64,000 nucleotides of DNA from Alphaproteobacteria bacterium (GTDB lineage: Bacteria; Pseudomonadota; Alphaproteobacteria; Puniceispirillales; Puniceispirillaceae), in NCBI GenBank assembly GCA_016780775.1, contig JADHLI010000003.1, positions 62,001 through 126,000 of the forward strand, written 5' to 3'. The translations under genes were made by a program, and so were the position numbers. Positions 16,828 through 25,602 of the stretch are shown here, one piece after another (within the stretch, counting starts at the first letter, position 1; each line of letters starts with the position of its first letter). The notes below the pieces were generated by a model. That model did no database searches. It was given only the letters and a program-made list of their open reading frames with translations, and was not told the DNA's origin.

Positions 16828-17901
16828 ATGCTAAAGAATAAATATTCGATTGCAGTGATTGCAGGGGATGGCATTGGTAAAGAAGTAATGCCAGAGGGTT
16901 TGCGTGCGCTGGAAGCCACTTGTCACAAATTCGGCATTAATTTGGAATTTACTGAATATCCTTTCTCCAGCATCGATTATTATCAGAAACATGGCCAGAT
17001 GCTGCCAGATGATTGGCAGGAAAGTCTAACTGCGCATGATGCGATTTTCTTTGGTGCGGTTGGTTGGCCAGAAATTCTACCTGATCATATTTCTTTATGG
17101 GGATCTTTGTTAAAGTTCAGGCGTGAATTTGATCAATATGTGAATCTGCGTCCTGTGCGGCTTATGCCGGGTGTGCCGTCCCCTCTGGCGGGGCGCGAGC
17201 CAGGCGATATTGATTTTTGGATTGTCCGGGAGAACACCGAAGGCGAGTACAGCTCTATTGGTGGCCGGATGTTTGAAGATACGGACCGCGAATTTGTGGT
17301 TCAGGAAACGATAATGACACGCACTGGCGTTGACCGAATTTTGAAATATGCCTTTGAGCTAGCCAGTAAAAGAGAGGCAAAGCATCTCACCTCTGCTACG
17401 AAATCAAATGGTATTTCTATATCTATGCCTTATTGGGATGAGCGGGTGGAGGAGATGGCAACATCCTACCCAGATATTTTTGTTGATAAATATCATATTG
17501 ATATTCTAACAGCGCATTTTGTATTAAACCCAGATAAATTCGATGTGGTGGTGGCATCAAACCTGTTTGGGGATATTTTGTCTGATTTAGGCCCTGCCTG
17601 TACAGGTACTATTGGTATTGCCCCATCAGGTAATATTAATCCAGATGGTGATTTCCCGTCATTATTTGAGCCTGTGCATGGTTCTGCGCCTGATATTGCT
17701 GGCATGGGCATTGCCAATCCGGTGGGTCAGGTTTGGGCAGGGGCAATGATGCTGGAACATCTAGGGCATAAGGATGCTTCGGATGCGATGGTGGAAGCGA
17801 TTTCGGATACGCTTCAAGATAGCCGTCTGCGCACCCGCGACCTGGGTGGAGAGGCTGATACGATTACCTGTGGTAAGGCCATAGCGGAGCGCTTGGCTTA
17901 G
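16828..17901 (+). CDS. D-malate / tartrate dehydrogenase (DmlA/TtuC type)
   Basis: NAD-dependent beta-decarboxylating dehydrogenase that turns D-malate into pyruvate, or acts on tartrate. It has 357 residues from ATG 16828; a GTG three bases earlier is also possible with the AGGAG site at 16812. The catalytic loop is RENTEGEYSS with the usual tyrosine, the metal site is ASNLFGDILSDLGPA, and the nucleotide loop is HGSAPDIAGMGIANPVG. The segment ISLWGSLLKFRREFDQYVNLRP marks the tartrate/D-malate subgroup rather than LeuB. It is a distant paralogue of the enzyme at 11172-12284. Confidence 0.87.
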   Translation: MLKNKYSIAVIAGDGIGKEVMPEGLRALEATCHKFGINLEFTEYPFSSIDYYQKHGQMLPDDWQESLTAHDAIFFGAVGWPEILPDHISLWGSLLKFRREFDQYVNLRPVRLMPGVPSPLAGREPGDIDFWIVRENTEGEYSSIGGRMFEDTDREFVVQETIMTRTGVDRILKYAFELASKREAKHLTSATKSNGISISMPYWDERVEEMATSYPDIFVDKYHIDILTAHFVLNPDKFDVVVASNLFGDILSDLGPACTGTIGIAPSGNINPDGDFPSLFEPVHGSAPDIAGMGIANPVGQVWAGAMMLEHLGHKDASDAMVEAISDTLQDSRLRTRDLGGEADTITCGKAIAERLA

Positions 17902-18000
17902 AACTGCTTAGAACTGGCTGCTGGTTCATGCAAAAGGGACACGGGCGCACCGCTTTATTCAAAAAGGTCAGAGGCTAGATGAAAATTGGGCTTAGATAAG

Positions 18001-19536
18001 ATGGCTGAAAAGCAGCACCCTTCTGAGTTTTCGGAAACTCAGCGCCGGAAAGTCATCATAATAGCAGCATTAGTAACTGCTATGGGTTTTATTGATGCAA
18101 CTGCATTAAATGTTGCTCTGCCCTTTATTCAATCCAGCCTTAATGCATCCGCAACCGACATCCATTGGGTATTAGAGATCTATTTGCTATTTTTAGCCGC
18201 GCTAATGATGGCAGGGGGCGCACTTGGCGATACGCTAGGGCGACGACGCCCACTGCGCTGGGGGGTGGCGTTATTTGCACTTACTTCTTTTGGTTGCGCG
18301 GTATCGCCGTCTGCCGAATGGCTAATTTTCTTTCGTGCCACACAGGGAATTTCAGCTGCCCTTATGATCCCGGCAAGTCTGGCACTGATTAATGCGGCCT
18401 TTCCGCCAGATGAGCGGGGGATAGCTATTGGGCGTTGGTCAGCAATTGTAGCCATAGCAATACCTATCGGTCCGCTGGTTGGCGGCTTAGCGGTAGATTA
18501 TCTGTCTTGGCATTTTGTGTTTTTACTTAATTTGCCGATTTCAGTGATTGTGTTGGGAATGCTGGTCAGCCTGCCGCGACCACCTTTTGAGCCTGCCAAG
18601 CCGTTGCCGCTGGATGTTTATGGCTCAATTCTTATCACAGTTTCGCTAGGGCTTATTACTTATGGCCTGCTAGAAGCCGGCAGAGAGGGCTATTTCCATC
18701 CGATAGAGCTTATCGTGCTGGTCATAGGGACGATTTTGCTAGGGGTGTTTTTCTGGGCAGAAACAAAGATCAAAACGCCGATGCTTCCGGTAACTTTAAT
18801 GAAAGATAGGCGGTTTGTGTTGGTATCAGCACAAACGCTAGTGCTGTTTGCTGGATTTCAGTCAGCTATGTATTTCCTTAGCTTTCTTTATATACAGGCC
18901 TTTGGCTATACTGCTTTGCAAGCTGGCGCTGCTTCCTTGCCCATCTCTGTCATTGTATTTTTTATCTCTGCGCGTGCTGGGCGCATGGCAACTATTTATG
19001 GCCCCCGCCTTATTCTGTTTTCTTCTGCTGCGCTTATGGCGATATCGCTATTTTGGCTAAGCTTTGCTGATGGGAATTATTTACGATCTGTGTTTCCGGG
19101 CATGATTGTAATGGGAATTGCGGTTGGGTTGTTTGCAGCCCCGCTTACCACGGTGGCGATGGCGGCGGCTGGGCCTGGGCGCGATGGGTTGGCAAGTGGG
19201 GTGAATAACGCGGTCTCGCGTATAGGCCCACTTTTAGGCATCGCCGTATTTGGCTATTGGATTGGCGGGGATTATGCCCTGAACCTGACTACGGCGCTGA
19301 GCGATACCAACTTATCTGCAGATAAACAGGCTTTTCTGATAGATAACCGGGCAATGATTGCGGCGATTACCTTGCCAGCAGATTGGCCACTAGCAGAACA
19401 GGAAAATATCATGCGCCTCATTCGCAGCCTGTTTGCTAGCTCTTTACAGGAAGTCTTGCGCATTAGTGCTTTATTTGCTGTTGGTGCCGCTATTCTAGCA
19501 CTGTTTTATCGTAAAGATGATGCTCGCTCGGAATAA
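18001..19536 (+). CDS. DHA2-family MFS multidrug efflux transporter (EmrB/QacA type)
   Basis: Fourteen-helix proton antiporter of about 511 residues that expels toxic compounds. The DHA2 features are visible: FIDATALNVALPFIQ in helix 1, GGALGDTLGRRRPLRWG as the helix 2-3 loop, and the antiporter motif C-like segment AIPIGPLVGGLAVDYLSWHFVFLLNLP in helix 5. ATG 18001 is taken as start; a TTG at 17986 would extend it by five residues. No EmrA partner or regulator is adjacent, so it may act alone. It lies 99 bases downstream of the D-malate dehydrogenase gene on the same strand. Confidence 0.9.
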   Translation: MAEKQHPSEFSETQRRKVIIIAALVTAMGFIDATALNVALPFIQSSLNASATDIHWVLEIYLLFLAALMMAGGALGDTLGRRRPLRWGVALFALTSFGCAVSPSAEWLIFFRATQGISAALMIPASLALINAAFPPDERGIAIGRWSAIVAIAIPIGPLVGGLAVDYLSWHFVFLLNLPISVIVLGMLVSLPRPPFEPAKPLPLDVYGSILITVSLGLITYGLLEAGREGYFHPIELIVLVIGTILLGVFFWAETKIKTPMLPVTLMKDRRFVLVSAQTLVLFAGFQSAMYFLSFLYIQAFGYTALQAGAASLPISVIVFFISARAGRMATIYGPRLILFSSAALMAISLFWLSFADGNYLRSVFPGMIVMGIAVGLFAAPLTTVAMAAAGPGRDGLASGVNNAVSRIGPLLGIAVFGYWIGGDYALNLTTALSDTNLSADKQAFLIDNRAMIAAITLPADWPLAEQENIMRLIRSLFASSLQEVLRISALFAVGAAILALFYRKDDARSE

Positions 19537-19578
19537 ATCAGCTACAAGGGTGCAACGCTAGATGCTTAAGGACTAAGG

Positions 19579-19989
19579 ATGACTAAAGATACAGCCCCCT
19601 TTATAATTACCCTTGATGAGGTAATGGCAAATTATGATGGTAAGCTATCTGCTTTGTTGGCAGGGCATGCAGAACTGCCAAATATCTTGATTACTTGGCA
19701 AGTGGATGTAGAGGTTAAAAATAGCGGGAGACAGGCATTTTTTGTTGCAGTTTCGGTCTGTTTTAATAGTCAGCAGGATGATGAATTGCGCGATATTGCT
19801 AGCCAGCTTTGTCCAGATAATAACACCCCTATTTTTGCCTTTGTTCCAGCATATAGCTATGGCAGCAAGGATTTCGGTATCTTTATTGCTGAGAGCCAAT
19901 TAGGCGAAATTCTGGTAAATGGGCTGGTTAATGAAGTCATTGAACAGGCCGGTATTGAGCAGGCGGTAGTAAGAGCTAGCAAGCGGTAA
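19579..19989 (+). CDS. Hypothetical 136-residue protein
   Basis: Not recognised. It starts MTKDTAPFIITLDEVM and is soluble, mildly acidic and free of signal peptide or membrane spans. It has alternating beta-like stretches (NILITWQVDVEVK, QAFFVAVSVCFN, PIFAFVPAYSYGSKDFGIFIAE) and a helical C-terminus. An AAGGA site precedes the ATG. It follows the DHA2 gene by 42 bases on the same strand and converges on the SDR gene with only three bases between stops, so it is probably real and co-transcribed with the pump. Function unknown. Confidence 0.6.
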   Translation: MTKDTAPFIITLDEVMANYDGKLSALLAGHAELPNILITWQVDVEVKNSGRQAFFVAVSVCFNSQQDDELRDIASQLCPDNNTPIFAFVPAYSYGSKDFGIFIAESQLGEILVNGLVNEVIEQAGIEQAVVRASKR

Positions 19990-19992
19990 GTC

Positions 19993-20835
19993 TTAGAGCT
20001 TCACCGCTATCTTGTCCCACAGCCGGGCAGGCAAAGCCCATTTAAACAAAGCTGCTAGTTTCGTGGCAGTTGTAATCCTGTAGCGTATTTTGGGCTGGCG
20101 CGCGATACACGCATGTAAAACGGCATCACTGACCGCACTAACTGGCAATTCAAACCTATCCTTAGGGGCATCTTCTGGCGCATTAAGGCGCGGGATAAGC
20201 TCTTCTTCATAGGTTCTTTTTAGCGGTGAGGCTTGCCACTTTATCCATTTCTGGAAATGAGGCACGCTGTTTAGTCGAATGCGCGTGCGAATTGGCCCCG
20301 GCTCTATCAGCACAATTTTAATCGGGCTATCGGCTAGCTCTAGCCGCAACGTATCTGCCCAACCTTCCAGCGCAAATTTAGTTGCATTATAGCTGCCACG
20401 AAACCGCAAAGCAGCAAAGCCCAGCACAGACGAATTGATTAGAATGCGGCCATTTGTTTCCTTGCGCATAACTTTCAGAGCGAGGCAGCTAAGCTCATGC
20501 CAGCCGAAAAAATTAGCTTCGAAATTTTCCCTTAATCCAGCAACAGGTATATCTTCTATCGCGCCGGGAAGCGCATAAGCGCCATTGTTAAATAACACGT
20601 CCAAGCCCCCACCAGTAATGTCCATAGCTTGCTGCCAGCCATATTGAATAGAACGGCTATCTGCATAATCCAGAACAAAGCTATGCAGGCCTTTTTCACG
20701 CAATAAGATACAATCTGCCTCATTCCGGCAAGTGGCCAATACTAGCCAGCCATGATGGTGAAGGCGCATCGCCGCGTCCAGTCCGATACCGCTGCTGCAT
20801 CCGGTGATTAAAATAGTTTTCTGGTTTTGTCTCAT
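19993..20835 (-). CDS. Short-chain dehydrogenase/reductase
   Basis: NAD(P)-dependent oxidoreductase of 280 residues with the classical Rossmann motif ITGCSSGIGLDAA, the NNGAYALPG segment, the catalytic serine in ILINSSVLGF and the YNATK pair. ATG 20835 is chosen because the longer frame would run into the hflX stop at 20862. The C-terminal third resembles the group often annotated as SDR family oxidoreductase with an RYRITTATKLAALFKWALPARLWDKI tail. It lies just downstream of hflX on the same strand. Substrate unknown. Confidence 0.87.
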   Translation of the reverse strand: MRQNQKTILITGCSSGIGLDAAMRLHHHGWLVLATCRNEADCILLREKGLHSFVLDYADSRSIQYGWQQAMDITGGGLDVLFNNGAYALPGAIEDIPVAGLRENFEANFFGWHELSCLALKVMRKETNGRILINSSVLGFAALRFRGSYNATKFALEGWADTLRLELADSPIKIVLIEPGPIRTRIRLNSVPHFQKWIKWQASPLKRTYEEELIPRLNAPEDAPKDRFELPVSAVSDAVLHACIARQPKIRYRITTATKLAALFKWALPARLWDKIAVKL

Positions 20836-20861
20836 AAGGGTGTTTCTGGCCTTTAAAGGGA

Positions 20862-22160
20862 TTATTTGGGCCGGGATATATCGGGAAGGAGTATATCGGG
20901 CCATTGCCGGGCAAAGCGCTGTTTATCAGCGATACTCAGGGTGACGGTAATATGATGCTGGCCATCTTCATCATAGCTGGAGGCACTAACTTGGCCATTT
21001 TCATACAGCCACGCCCCAGCAGAGGCTTGTTGCGGGGCAAGTGCTAAAGACAAGCACATATCGCCCTGATTAAAAACATCCTCAATATGCTGGCATAAGA
21101 GGTCAATCCCCATGCCTGAAACAGCTGAACATAATACGCCATCTAGGCTTTCGCGGTAAATGGCCAGCGCTTCTGCATCCAGATTGTCGCATTTATTATA
21201 GACATTCAGAACTTTGCTAGATTGTTCCATAACATCTATACCAATTTCACTCAGAACAGCGCGTACATCGCTTGCTTCTTGCTCAAAATCGGCAGCAGAA
21301 ATATCATGCACATGCAAAATAAGATCGCTTTGATTAATCTCTTCCAAAGTAGATTTAAAGGCTTCCACCAACTCAGTAGGCAGGTTGCTAATAAACCCCA
21401 CCGTATCCCCCATCAGAACGGCGCGCCCGCTTGGAAGCTCAACCCCTCTTATGGTTGGGTCAAGTGTGGCAAAAAGCATATCTTTGGATAGCACATCCGC
21501 GCCAGTTAGGCGGTTGAAAAGTGTTGATTTGCCCGCGTTGGTATAGCCAACCAGTGCAATGGTTGGGGTTTGCGAGCGCCTTCGGTTCGCGCGCTGCAGG
21601 GTGCGGGTGCGCTTCACATCGCCCAATTCTTTGCGGATTTGTTTTATCTGATCGGTCAGCATGCGCTTATCTAGCTCAAGCTGGCGCTCTCCTGGCCCGC
21701 CCAGAAAGCCGCCGCCGCCACGCTGCCGCTCTAGATGCGTCCATGAACGCACCAAACGGCTTTTCTGAAAGGTTAGGGCAGCTAGCTCTACCTGCAGGCG
21801 TCCTGCATGGCTTTGGGCGCGCGCGCCAAAAATTTCTAGAATAAGGGCTGTACGGTCGATCACCTTACAGCCTAATGCGCGTTCCAAATTGCGATGCTGT
21901 ACTGGGCTTAAGCTCGCATTGATGATAACTAAAGGATTTTCTAGAGATTCGGCTGTTGCGGCGATACGCTCAACTACCCCTGGTCCCAAAAGTGAGGCAG
22001 CACGCACCCGTGCCATCGTTATAATCTCAGTATGCACAATTTCCAGATCAATAGCCGCTGCCAGCCCGCAGGCTTCTTCAAGCCTTTCTTGCGGGGTGCG
22101 CATATCGCTGAGCGCATTGGCCTGTTTTAATTCGGGCTGGATGATAAGAGCATGGTTCAC
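20862..22160 (-). CDS. hflX: Ribosome-associated GTPase HflX
   Basis: GTPase that rescues or splits stalled 70S ribosomes, mainly under heat or antibiotic stress. It has 432 residues. The N-terminal HflX domain contains GPGVVERIA and ASLSPVQHRNLERALGCKVIDRTALILEIF; the glycine-rich linker RQRGGGGFLGGPGERQLELDKR is diagnostic. The G domain shows VGYTNAGKSTLFN (G1), DPTIR (G2), MGDTVGFI (G3) and NKCD (G4). In many proteobacteria hfq sits directly upstream; here no hfq is seen and the spacer leads to htpG instead. The pairing with divergent htpG fits a stress theme. Confidence 0.95.
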   Translation of the reverse strand: MNHALIIQPELKQANALSDMRTPQERLEEACGLAAAIDLEIVHTEIITMARVRAASLLGPGVVERIAATAESLENPLVIINASLSPVQHRNLERALGCKVIDRTALILEIFGARAQSHAGRLQVELAALTFQKSRLVRSWTHLERQRGGGGFLGGPGERQLELDKRMLTDQIKQIRKELGDVKRTRTLQRANRRRSQTPTIALVGYTNAGKSTLFNRLTGADVLSKDMLFATLDPTIRGVELPSGRAVLMGDTVGFISNLPTELVEAFKSTLEEINQSDLILHVHDISAADFEQEASDVRAVLSEIGIDVMEQSSKVLNVYNKCDNLDAEALAIYRESLDGVLCSAVSGMGIDLLCQHIEDVFNQGDMCLSLALAPQQASAGAWLYENGQVSASSYDEDGQHHITVTLSIADKQRFARQWPDILLPDISRPK

Positions 22161-22280
22161 AATAAAGCTAGATTACCGCAAAGTTCAAATATTTTAGCTC
22201 TTATAGCGGATTGTAGCAGGCATAGTAAGCCCTTGGGCGACGGCAGTGTATAAAATTGTGGCCTTCGCACTTTGTCTCCT

Positions 22281-22309
22281 CTTGAAAAAATGCATCTCTC
22301 CACCCACAT
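22281..22309 (+). promoter_or_regulatory. Candidate RpoH (heat-shock) promoter of htpG
   Basis: CTTGAA at 22281-22286 followed after 16 bases by CCCACAT at 22303-22309, close to the heat-shock sigma consensus CTTGAA and CCCCATnT. It is 48 bases before the htpG ATG, which has AGGTG at 22348. htpG is a typical RpoH target. Confidence 0.5.
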
Positions 22310-22356
22310 GCAAGTCTGACAAAATGACATGACAACCGACTATACATAGGTGAATT

Positions 22357-24255
22357 ATGGCCGCTAAACAGCATGATTTCGAAGCCGATACTGGTAAAAT
22401 CCTCGATATCGTTATCAATTCTCTTTATTCGGAAAAAGAAATTTTCCTGCGTGAGCTGATTTCAAACGCCTCAGATGCATTAGATAAGCGCCGCTATATG
22501 GCTGCAACAGACCAATCCCTACAAAGTGAAACAGGCTATGCGATAACCATTATCGCTGATGAAAAGGCCAAAACCCTGACTATTTCTGATAATGGGGTAG
22601 GTATGGATGACGCCGATATGGCATCTGCGCTGGGTACTATCGCCCGCTCTGGCTCAAAAGCGTTCCTTGAGCAAATTCAAGCAGAAACATCTAAAGACAA
22701 AAAATCAAAAGACGCTTTCTCGCTTATTGGTCAGTTCGGAGTAGGTTTTTATTCTGCCTTCATGGTCGCAGACAAGATAGATGTTATCAGCCGCAAAGCA
22801 GGCGATGAAAAGGCATGGCATTGGTCATCAGATGGCAAAAGTGGCTACAGCCTTGATAAAGGGGAGCGGGCTGAAGCCGGTACCGATATTACGCTACACC
22901 TTAAAAAAGGGGAAAAGGATTTTCTGGATGAGACGCGTATTGGCTATCTGGTGCGTAAATATTCAGACCATCTGGGCTATGCGGTAAATTGGCAGCCGCC
23001 AAAGCTCGATGCACCGCGCCAGCTTAATACAGGTTCTGCAATATGGACGCGTCCGAAAAAGGATATTTCTGAGGAAGATTACACCCAGTTTTACCGCCAA
23101 ATAGGAGCGGTATATGATGAACCCTTTATGACGCTGCATAACAGCACTGAAGGGATGTTGAATTACACCAGCTTATTGTTTGTGCCAACCTCGCGGCCGT
23201 TTGATCTGTTTAATCCAGATCGTAAATCACGTATGTCCTTATATATAAACCGCGTCTTTATTACCGATGAATGTGAGGATATTGTCCCGCCTTGGCTGCG
23301 TTTCATTCGCGGTGTAATAGACACACCAGATATGGATTTGAATGTCAGCCGCGAGATGCTGCAAAAGAACCCTTCGGTTCAGAAAATTGGTAAGGCGCTG
23401 ATAAAGCGAATTTTGGGTGAGCTTAAGAAAAAGAAAGAAAAAGACCCAGAAGCCTATGAAGCATTTTGGGATCAGTTTGGGATGGTCCTAAAAGAGGGCT
23501 TGTATGAGCATATTGAAAGCCGCGATAAGATTTTGGAAATTTGTCTGTTCCGTTCTGCACGTTCCGGCACACTTATTAGCCTAGCAGATTATGTGGCGGC
23601 GATGCCCGATACTCAGGATAAAATCTATACACTCTCAGCAGAGAATCCTGAACAGGCGGAAACCTCGCCGCATCTAGAAGGATTTCGTGCCCGCGATATT
23701 GATGTTCTGTTGATGACTGATCCAGTGGATGAGTTCTGGATGCAGGCTGTCACAGAGTTTGAAGGCAAGAGTTTTGCTTCTGCTACAAGAGGAATTTCTG
23801 ACCTAGATAAGGTTGCGCCAAAGTCTGATGGTGAAAAAGCAGAAGAAAAGCCAGACGAAGATGCCCGCAATCAGGAATTTGCTGGTCTGATCGCCAAGGT
23901 GAAAGCGACGCTTGGTGAGGATATCAAAGATGTTAGGCTATCTAAGACATTAACAGATAGCCCCGTTTGTCTGGTTGCTGATGAAGAGGGCATGGATATC
24001 CAGATGGAACGGCTGATGAAGGCGCATAACAAAGATTTTGCTGGCAGTCCGCGAATTTTAGAGATTAATCCTGATCACAAGCTGATTAAGGGCATGGCCA
24101 GCCAGATTGAAGCCAATGGCGATCCCGCACTATTAGATGATGCGGCTAAAATGCTGCTTGATCAGGCACAAATTCTAGAAGGGCGTCCACCTGCCAGCCT
24201 AACTGAGTTTGCCAAGCGGATGACAAGGTTGATGGAGCGTGGCCTGTCTGCTTAG
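22357..24255 (+). CDS. htpG: Chaperone protein HtpG (Hsp90)
   Basis: Cytosolic ATP-dependent Hsp90 chaperone of 632 residues. The N-terminal GHKL ATPase is clear: EIFLRELISNASDALDKRRY, the DNGVGMD loop and IGQFGVGFYSAFMVAD lid motif. The middle domain has NVSREMLQKNPSVQKIGKALIKRIL, and the C-terminal dimerisation region ends FAKRMTRLMERGLSA. A heat-shock promoter candidate lies at 22281-22309. Its TAG stop overlaps the stop codon of the convergent gene by two bases. It is divergent from hflX. Confidence 0.97.
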   Translation: MAAKQHDFEADTGKILDIVINSLYSEKEIFLRELISNASDALDKRRYMAATDQSLQSETGYAITIIADEKAKTLTISDNGVGMDDADMASALGTIARSGSKAFLEQIQAETSKDKKSKDAFSLIGQFGVGFYSAFMVADKIDVISRKAGDEKAWHWSSDGKSGYSLDKGERAEAGTDITLHLKKGEKDFLDETRIGYLVRKYSDHLGYAVNWQPPKLDAPRQLNTGSAIWTRPKKDISEEDYTQFYRQIGAVYDEPFMTLHNSTEGMLNYTSLLFVPTSRPFDLFNPDRKSRMSLYINRVFITDECEDIVPPWLRFIRGVIDTPDMDLNVSREMLQKNPSVQKIGKALIKRILGELKKKKEKDPEAYEAFWDQFGMVLKEGLYEHIESRDKILEICLFRSARSGTLISLADYVAAMPDTQDKIYTLSAENPEQAETSPHLEGFRARDIDVLLMTDPVDEFWMQAVTEFEGKSFASATRGISDLDKVAPKSDGEKAEEKPDEDARNQEFAGLIAKVKATLGEDIKDVRLSKTLTDSPVCLVADEEGMDIQMERLMKAHNKDFAGSPRILEINPDHKLIKGMASQIEANGDPALLDDAAKMLLDQAQILEGRPPASLTEFAKRMTRLMERGLSA

Positions 24256-25463
24256 TTTTGGGGCAAATGGCTAAATTTTAATTTGATCCTATCAATGATG
24301 CGCTCAGGGTCAAATTGCAAAGCCAGCATTTCAGTGGGGGATAGGCGCGGGGTGATGTCAGAGCGCATCTGTAAGGTGCCGCCTTGGCGCAGAAAAGCTG
24401 CAATGGGCGTGCCAATAGCTAGCGCATGACGTGGCAGCATTTCGCTCAAGCTTACTTGCATAATCATTATCGTGACATCTGTTGCCTGATCGCCTTGCAA
24501 GCGAGCAATAAGGTCAAGCAAACCCGCATCCGTAAGATCAACTGAAAAGCCGGAAATGCTCCTTAGAAAGGCAAAGATGAATGCCTCTTCAGTTTCCGGC
24601 GCTTGTGTTTCCAGATAATATTCTGATAACTGGTTCAAGGCTTGATATTCATATCGGCTTAAATCCAGTGTGAAATCTGACTTCATATCCATTAGGCTTG
24701 AGGCGGAAAGTTCTATAATACCCTGTAATTTCACCGTATCTGCCTGTTTTTCAATCTGAAAATTCATGGCGATGTCTAGGGTAAGATGGTCGCTGCCTAA
24801 CATGGCAAAAATGGCGTCGGTTTCGTTTGTAGGTCTGTCACCTGGAACTTGACTTAATACCAGACCGTCTAAGCTGAGTTTGGTGCGAGAATTGTCTGGA
24901 AGGGCGTCGAACTCGGTCGGGGTTAACAGCCCATCAAGCGTTATATTGGCAATTTCCAGCTCGATGAATTCATTTTCTGAATAGAAGTGAATATTTTTTA
25001 TTTCGGCCAGACTCCGCAACGGGCTTTCCCCGCTATGGCGCTTGCGATACGCTTCAATGCGCATATCCTGAACGGCTACCAAATGCTCGCCAGATACATG
25101 CCCAATGGTTAGGGTATCGCCAGCCTCTGTTGTATAAGAAAAATTCTTAATCAGCACATTTTCTATGGCAACAATATCCTGACCAAAGCCATCTGTTTTT
25201 AAGATCAGTTTTTCAACAAAGCCACGTTGCTGGCCGCGCTCATAGATATCAACATCACGAATATTAATATCAATAAAATTCTCATCGCTTCCATTTGCAC
25301 GATACCAGCCAGAGCTGTAGCGAATTTCAGTAGTTTCATCCAGCCAGACATATGTCTTTGCCATAGCCGGCATCGCGGTGGCCAGCCAAAAACAGCTTGC
25401 CATTAAGCTAGCTGCTATTACCAGCTTCCTAGCAGCATCCAAAATTGGCATTTGACAAAACAT
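24252..25463 (-). CDS. Secreted protein of unknown function
   Basis: Not recognised. The 403-residue product has a likely Sec signal peptide near the start (KLVIAASLMASCFWLATAMPAMA, cleavage before KTYVW), then a mature part rich in beta-like repeats with alternating charged residues. Segments such as VIAIENVLIKNFSYTTEAGDTLTIG and ELEIANITLDGLL recall nested beta-strand periplasmic proteins, but I cannot assign a family. ATG 25463 is tentative; 25451 (MPILDAARK) would also fit. It shares overlapping stop codons with htpG and sits downstream of clpB on the same strand, which suggests an envelope role near stress genes only by position. Confidence 0.7.
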   Translation of the reverse strand: MFCQMPILDAARKLVIAASLMASCFWLATAMPAMAKTYVWLDETTEIRYSSGWYRANGSDENFIDINIRDVDIYERGQQRGFVEKLILKTDGFGQDIVAIENVLIKNFSYTTEAGDTLTIGHVSGEHLVAVQDMRIEAYRKRHSGESPLRSLAEIKNIHFYSENEFIELEIANITLDGLLTPTEFDALPDNSRTKLSLDGLVLSQVPGDRPTNETDAIFAMLGSDHLTLDIAMNFQIEKQADTVKLQGIIELSASSLMDMKSDFTLDLSRYEYQALNQLSEYYLETQAPETEEAFIFAFLRSISGFSVDLTDAGLLDLIARLQGDQATDVTIMIMQVSLSEMLPRHALAIGTPIAAFLRQGGTLQMRSDITPRLSPTEMLALQFDPERIIDRIKLKFSHLPQN

Positions 25464-25602
25464 GGTAATAACAGCCTCCGATAGCCAAGGGTAGTATTCG
25501 CTCCCCAAAGCCTAACATAAGCCGAATAATCAATTGAGCAAAATGTTGTTTGGCCTAGTTGTATTTGGCGCTATTTTTTTTCTACATATAAAGGCTTGGG
25601 GT

